Positions 59,058 through 64,000 of a stretch of 64,000 bases of DNA are shown piece by piece. Position 1 is the first letter of the stretch; each line of letters starts with the position of its first letter. The notes beneath the pieces are model-generated. The model made no database searches. It was not told the origin of the DNA and saw only the letters and a program-made list of their open reading frames with translations. The stretch is from Odobenus rosmarus divergens (Eukaryota; Chordata; Mammalia; Carnivora; Odobenidae). Position numbers and translations under genes: made by a program. The stretch spans positions 601,673 through 665,672 of the forward strand of contig NW_004450660.1 of the NCBI RefSeq assembly GCF_000321225.1, read 5' to 3'.

Positions 59058-59526
59058 AGTGAGTGTCAGATGTGTAATTAAAGGCAAGAGAGTGAGCTAG
59101 AATGAATTAAGTATGGTTGCTCATGCCTACCATTATTAAAATTACGAATAGATATATGTAAAGGGTTCAAGATTTTTCCAAAACCTTGGTGTTTCTGTGA
59201 CAACTTTTTTTTTTTTTCAGATCTGAGAAGGGGAACAGGGTTGAAAGAGAGAATGGTTGTTTCTTTCATTTCTAAGCTTCTATGAGAAATTAAGTTAAGA
59301 TTTGGACTACTGTGCATTAGTGGTGGCATTAGGAATGCTTCATGGCTTCCTCTCTCCATCAAACATTCTTAACTGAAAATTTTCAAGTAGATCTTTTCCC
59401 AGCTCAGAGATTGGAAGGGCGAGAAACTGTGTGGCTGAGTACCATTGGCTTCCTGGTACTGGGAAAGGATGAATCGAAGGAAATTCTTCAGTGATTTTAC
59501 CAGTGGGCAACATGTGAGGAATTCAC
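58596..59526. other. Unique sequence with (TG)n
   Basis: A TG run of about 28 bases lies at 59031-59058 and a T-run at 59205-59217. No other feature is seen. Confidence 0.55.
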
Positions 59527-59544
59527 CTTGGCTACCTCCTTTTA

Positions 59545-59755
59545 TTTTATTTTATTTATTTGTTTATTTTTAAAGATTTTATTTATTTATTTGAGACACA
59601 CATGGTGAGAGAGGGGACACAAGCAGGGGGAGTGGGAGAGGGAGAAACAGGCTTCCTTCTGAGCAGGGAGCCCGATGTGGGGCTCAATCCCGGGACCCTG
59701 GGATCATGACCTGAGCCAAAGGCAGACGCTTAATGGCTGAGCCACCCAGGGGCCC
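59545..59755 (-). mobile_element. Can-SINE, antisense, with perfect 18-bp TSD
   Basis: AAAGATTTTATTTATTTATT, a shortened GA tract, GGATCATGACCTGAGCC and GAGCCACCCAGGGGCCC. CTTGGCTACCTCCTTTTA is duplicated exactly at 59527-59544 and 59756-59773. Confidence 0.96.
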
Positions 59756-59773
59756 CTTGGCTACCTCCTTTTA

Positions 59774-62076
59774 GATTATTGTTGAAATGCACTTTCTTTC
59801 ACTTTCCTAGCTTTCTGCTAGGCATCCTGGATTTGCTTAATGCCTTTTACTGTTCCATGATGGTTTTCCTTTCCAAATAGTAGTTATATGGCACACCTCT
59901 GGCAACTGGTAAGCAACGGGACAAGGAAAAGTAACAAACATTGCCTTTAGCTTGGAATTTGAATGCATTTCTTATCTCACGTGAGACCTCTTCAATGTAC
60001 ATGAGAAACGTTACGTAAATCTTAGAAGACATTGAGAATTGTACAGTTGTCCCCACTAACCCTCACGATGAAAAATGTCGGTGAGTGACATCCAGTTGCA
60101 CTGAACCATGAGAAGAGGAGAGTGGCATCCCCTAAGGAGAGCACAGAAATGCTCTGGTCTCAGGTTTTCACATCCTTGTTCCAGGCCATTCACCAGAGTA
60201 CTACAGGTGCTTTATGGGGAATTTAAGAACATGATCTAGGAGGTCAGAAAAAAAGTCTGTCCAGGCAGGATCATATCACAATTTTCCATCAGACTCCTTG
60301 CCACTTTCAATTATCTCTTGAAAGGGAGATTCCTTAATTCCCTTTAAGGAGAAAGCCAAGGCCGGGATCATTAATTAACTGTCTGAAATCCCAAGGAAGA
60401 GCTGAAGCACCAACATTAACCTATCGCCTATACGCTGAACTCGAGGAGTGGCAGTAAGTTTAGCCAAAGTTCACAGCACTACAGCGCTATGACCAAGTGG
60501 TATATTTCCCTACTTGATTACGAAAGTCACTAAGTTTGGGTGGGCGGAAGAGGAGGAACAGGAAGAGAAGCTTTCCTATATTAAAAATTGGCAATTATCT
60601 GTGGACTGCGTTGGATTTTTGAAACTCTTACTGCGATGTCAAACAGCAATATGTGTGATTTGCATTGCTTTTGCATATAAGATCAATATCCAAGAGACTC
60701 TGGGGCCAGCCCCATGTTGCCAGCTAGAATATAATATGCTCTAGACAGCCAAATCACATCTTGGGGATTCTTCTTTGCCAGGGATACGTTGAAATTCTTG
60801 AGGAAGTCAGGGGAGTAAAAGAAGAGTAAGGTATTGCACAAACAAGATTCATGCATTCAGTGACCCTCCCGGTATAGACTACGACAGTTCTTAATAACAG
60901 AGTAACTGTGGCTATAGTTGGATGAAAACTAAGCAGGTTGTTTTATAGGACATGTAGACATAGAGTAACACCAAAAGAACACTAAACCTAATGTACAACT
61001 AACTTATCAACATCCCTTGGCCATTACTTATGGGAATTGCAACTGTTTAAAAAAGAAAAAAAAAAAACAGTTTCTTTTGGTGCTGTTGGAAATTATTTGC
61101 GTGCTACAATTTAATCAAGTCCTGCCCTGGTCCTTTGTGGCCAGGCAATCAATGGGTTAAGTTAGATCACTAACGTGTGTTCCCTGACCCTGGAATGCTT
61201 CATCAAATGTACTCATTACTGATTGAGCAAGAGAATGAATAGTTGTGAGTTTCAGCTTAAGCGCTGATGGGATTGTGTGTAAGCCCTAATGTGGTCGAGG
61301 TATTTAAATTTTGATTTTTGTAATGGGCTCTGACATGTTTCATTTCCTCCGAGGGAACACTCGAGACCTCTGAAAGTAAATGTTGCTAAAAAGTCATCAA
61401 GGCAGAATATTAAAATGCCATCAAATGAAAATTTCACTAATGCAATCCGGCTAGAGCTCCAGGTACTGGAGCGAGAAGGGAAGTGTCAAAGGTCCCGGTT
61501 CTTTTAGCGAAACATGATTTGTTCCTCTTCACTGACTGTTTCTCCAAATAAATTATTTAAAGTCTTATTTCTTCTTTCTCCTGGGCCTCTTAAAGTTCAG
61601 CTGTACTGAGAGGTGGCAGGAGAAGCAGTAGAAGGAGGAGTTGGCACAGACAGAAATCCAGGAAATGGTTGCATGGTGAGCATCTTCACCTGTGCACCCA
61701 GTTCCCTCCATTCCAGGTGTGTGGTCAGACGAGAGGGTAAGAATCCTCAGTGATTGCCTTAGGGCTGAAACTGCCCTTATGAAACATACTCAAAATTTTA
61801 ATAGCAAGATGTTCGGAGTGTATGAGATCATCAAAGAATGTTCATTTAGTGATGGGTAGAGAACATTAGTTTGGGAGAAGACACTAATTGTTTCCTCAAT
61901 AGTTTTACGCAAACATCTCTGCCATTTTTTTGGTAATACCAGAGTTTCAGGTAAATTTTATATTTATGGATTTGTGGCAGAGGGAAATCTAAATTAAACT
62001 CTCTGGATCTCTTCTACCCAAATGGCGTTTAGTAAGAAATGACTGGCCTTAGGAGATCATTCATTCTTCTAGATTT
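59774..62076. other. Repeat-free stretch, candidate conserved non-coding DNA
   Basis: About 2.3 kb has no recognised repeat. Near 60658-60678 there are two octamer-like sites (ATTTGCAT and TTTGCATAT) within 21 bases. At about 61080-61500 scattered CpGs persist (TTTGCGTGC, TAACGTGTG, AAGCGCTGA, GGTCGAGG). This is unusual for CpG-depleted intergenic DNA and is compatible with selection. No exon can be defined. Confidence 0.35.
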
Positions 62077-62090
62077 AATTGGCAGTTTTT

Positions 62091-62637
62091 TTCTTTTTTT
62101 TTTTTTAATGGTGAAAATATTTCTATTTAGATTTACCTAGCTGGACTCAATTTAGATGATCCCAATTTTGTTGGCAACATCCAAAGCATCATAGTCAGAA
62201 GCCAGTCGAACATATGCCTTCTTCTCTCCATTAGGCCTGATCAAGGTGTTAACCTTGGCCACATCAATGTTGTAGAGCTTTTTCACAGCCTGTTTCATCT
62301 GGTGCTTGTTGGCCTTGACATCCACAATGAACACAAGTGTGTTTTTGTCTTCTATTTTCTTCATGGCTGATGCAGTAGTCAGGGGGGAACTTGATGATGG
62401 CATAGTGGTCAGCTTGTTTCTTCTGGGGGTGCTCTTTCGATGATATTTGGGCTGCCTTTGGAGACGCAGTGTCTTAGATTATCAGAATGTAGGTGGCATG
62501 CGGATCTTCTTTTGTTTTTTGTGACTGGATACCTTTCAGCACTGCTTTCTTGGCCTTCAAAACTTTGCTTTGGTTTTGGCTTTGGGAGGGGCAGGGGCTT
62601 CCTTCTTAGCCTTCAGCACCATCTTCGTGGAAGGAGT
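62091..62637 (-). pseudogene. RPL23A: RPL23A processed pseudogene (ribosomal protein uL23 retrocopy)
   Basis: On the minus strand an ATG at 62620-62622 starts a copy of the 60S ribosomal protein L23a mRNA without introns. It runs through the stop at 62152-62154 and the 3' UTR into a poly-A tail (T-run at about 62085-62106). The C-terminal part is well kept: [37 protein letters not shown] and the ending [14 protein letters not shown]. The N-terminal half is ruined: about two bases are missing in the KAKA-rich region near 62555-62565, causing an early stop. A deletion lies near 62470-62490, and an extra C in the run at about 62383-62390 shifts the frame. An imperfect TSD (AATTGGCAGTTTTT at 62077-62090, AATGGGCAGTATTTT at 62638-62652) supports L1-mediated retroposition. 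It is not a functional gene. Confidence 0.93.
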
Positions 62638-62652
62638 AATGGGCAGTATTTT

Positions 62653-63189
62653 CTCAATGAGGATTGTGTTAAACAATATATATTTTTCCTTGATTGTTTA
62701 TTTTCTGATATATATATATTTTCATTCTGAGATAACTACTTGTATTGGATATTTCCTGGAAATGAAAAAACATAGATTTCCCTAAATTCATTTATGACAG
62801 AGATTTCCCCAAGTCTAAGAGATTCTATTCACTTATTCTGGGGCTAATGTTCCCATGGAACCTGTAATTTCCCCATTTCTCCTGCTGGCTGGTGGGATTT
62901 GTGCCAACCAAAATCTGGTCTTCTATTAACTCAGCTTGACACCTTCAGTTCTGTCCGTCTAACCCATAAGGACAAATAAATTACTTTATTGAACCTGTTG
63001 TGTGAAATAACAGGTTGCCTTTGAGAATCAAATTTCTACTGTGTATTGGTAAAACAGTATAATTTTAAGTCTCCAGAATCAGAACTTCGGCATCCCCTAA
63101 GGATAGAATCTTCAGTTGGGTTTTCCAGTCTTGTTGGAAAATGGGACTTGAAACAATTTGTTATACACCAAAAGGTGGTATATTTTCAT
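62653..63189. other. Unique sequence, nothing recognised
   Basis: A short TA run lies near 62709-62719. No repeat or gene signal was recognised. Confidence 0.5.
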
Positions 63190-63415
63190 GGTTAAGAATA
63201 TGATCTCTGGCCTCAGATTGTCTGGGTTTATTTCTCGGTTCATCTGTTTCTAACTGTGGGGGCCTGAGCGTGCTGGTGCATCTCTAAGTGTCATATCCTA
63301 TAAAACAGTAACAGTGGCATTTGCCTCATTGGCTTGTAGTGAGAATTAAATGAGATGCATATAGAATGCTTAGCATAGTAGTAGATAGATAGCAAGCCAG
63401 TTAATAAATTTTAAT
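63190..63415 (+). mobile_element. MIR SINE, nearly full length, sense
   Basis: Head GGTTAAGAATATGATCTCTG, body CAGATTGTCTGGGTTTATTT, core GTGTCATATCC...AAAACAGTAACAGTGG, AGTGAGAATTAAATGAGATG and ATGCTTAGCATAGTAG match MIR from its tRNA head to its tail. Confidence 0.85.
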
Positions 63416-63510
63416 TCCTTTAGAGTTCATTTTATAATATCTGAAGACAAAATGCCATAAATACAATTCCACATTTCTGAAAAGTTCTTTTTTAAAATTC
63501 CAAGTAAAGG

Positions 63511-63711
63511 GGCACCTGGGTGGCTCAGTCGGTAAAGTGGCTGCCTTTGGCTCAGGTCATGATCCCAGGGTCCTGGGATTGAGCCCTACATTGGGCTCCC
63601 TACTCAGCAGAGAGCCTCCTTCTCCCTCTCCCTCTGCCTGCCACTCTACCTACTTGTGCTCTCTCTCTCTGTCAAATAAATAAATAAAATCTTTAAAAAA
63701 ATAAAAAAAAA
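63511..63711 (+). mobile_element. Can-SINE, sense, with TSD
   Basis: GGGCACCTGGGTGGCTCAGT to AAATAAATAAATAAAATC and an A-rich tail. TCCAAGTAAAG is duplicated exactly at 63500-63510 and 63712-63722. Confidence 0.95.
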
Positions 63712-63731
63712 TCCAAGTAAAGACCTCAACT

Positions 63732-63938
63732 GGGCGCCTGGGTGGCTCAGTTGGTTAAGCAACTGCCTTAGGCTCAGGTCATGATCCTGGAGTCGCTGGA
63801 TCGAGTCCCGCATCAGGCTCCCTGCTGGGCGGGGAGTCTGCTTCTCCCTCTGACCCTCCCCCTTCTCATGTGCGCTCTCTCTCTCTCTCTCATTCTCTCT
63901 GTCTCAAATAAATAAATAAAATCTTTAAAAAAAAAAAA
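63732..63938 (+). mobile_element. Can-SINE, sense, with TSD, adjacent to the previous one
   Basis: GGGCGCCTGGGTGGCTCAGT, GATCGAGTCCCGCATCAGG, CCCTCCCCCTTCTCATG, CT tract and AAATAAATAAATAAAATC. AGACCTCAACT is duplicated exactly at 63721-63731 and 63939-63949. The body is closer to the young-looking consensus than its neighbour. Confidence 0.95.
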
Positions 63939-64000
63939 AGACCTCAACTAATTTTTTGTAATCCTAGTGCAATGGCTTTCACTGGAGAAAAGAAAGTGTT

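Noticed and set aside
1..64000. tRNA genes suggested by A-box/B-box-like sequences in the SINE heads
   Set aside because: These belong to tRNA-Lys-derived Can-SINEs and MIRs. None has a complete cloverleaf with acceptor stem.
1..64000. CRISPR-like or operon-like organisation
   Set aside because: There are no regularly spaced repeats with unique spacers and no prokaryotic gene layout. The sequence is clearly mammalian.

Overview
This window is nuclear DNA from a placental mammal of the order Carnivora. The main evidence is 21 recognisable tRNA-Lys-derived Can-SINEs, many flanked by clear target-site duplications (TSDs), together with mammal-wide MIR, L2, MER5/MER20, L1 and MaLR/ERV LTR relics. 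The Can-SINE bodies and their AAATAAATAAATAAAATC tails are of the general caniform type. None has the structure I associate with young canid (SINEC_Cf) or felid (SINEC_Fc) copies, so an arctoid (seal, mustelid or bear lineage) fits best. That placement is an inference from remembered consensus sequences.

Layout. 1-375 is the edge of a GC-rich CpG island, the only promoter-like sequence. 376-4.6 kb is unique DNA with MIR, L2-like relics, three SINEs and (AT)n/(TG)n microsatellites. 4.6-9.4 kb is a stack of antisense L1 relics, with a younger carnivore L1 3' end and a SINE nested inside. 10-25 kb is mostly unique DNA with MER5, L1, L2, MIR and SINE insertions. 25.6-29.5 kb is old L1. 29.6 kb holds a MER20. 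31.0-33.8 kb is an antisense L1 that keeps its 5' end, its 3' end and a perfect 14-bp TSD but lacks ORF1 and most of ORF2. 37-45.5 kb has an LTR, then a long broken L1 interrupted by two LTRs and two SINEs. 47-62 kb is the most repeat-poor part. It contains an LTR nested in an LTR at 51-52 kb, a long homopyrimidine tract at 57.7-58.0 kb, a short coding-like frame at 58.3 kb, and possible conserved non-coding blocks near 60.6 and 61.1-61.5 kb. A dead RPL23A retrocopy lies at 62.1-62.6 kb. The window ends with two Can-SINEs almost end to end.

No intact protein-coding gene, tRNA or rRNA gene, CRISPR array or operon is supported. The window reads as intergenic or large-intron DNA next to a CpG-island promoter at its left edge. 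I found no new multi-gene system. The most useful leads are the orphan CpG island, the internally deleted L1, the coding-like frame at 58.3 kb, and the repeat-free blocks that retain CpGs near 61 kb.
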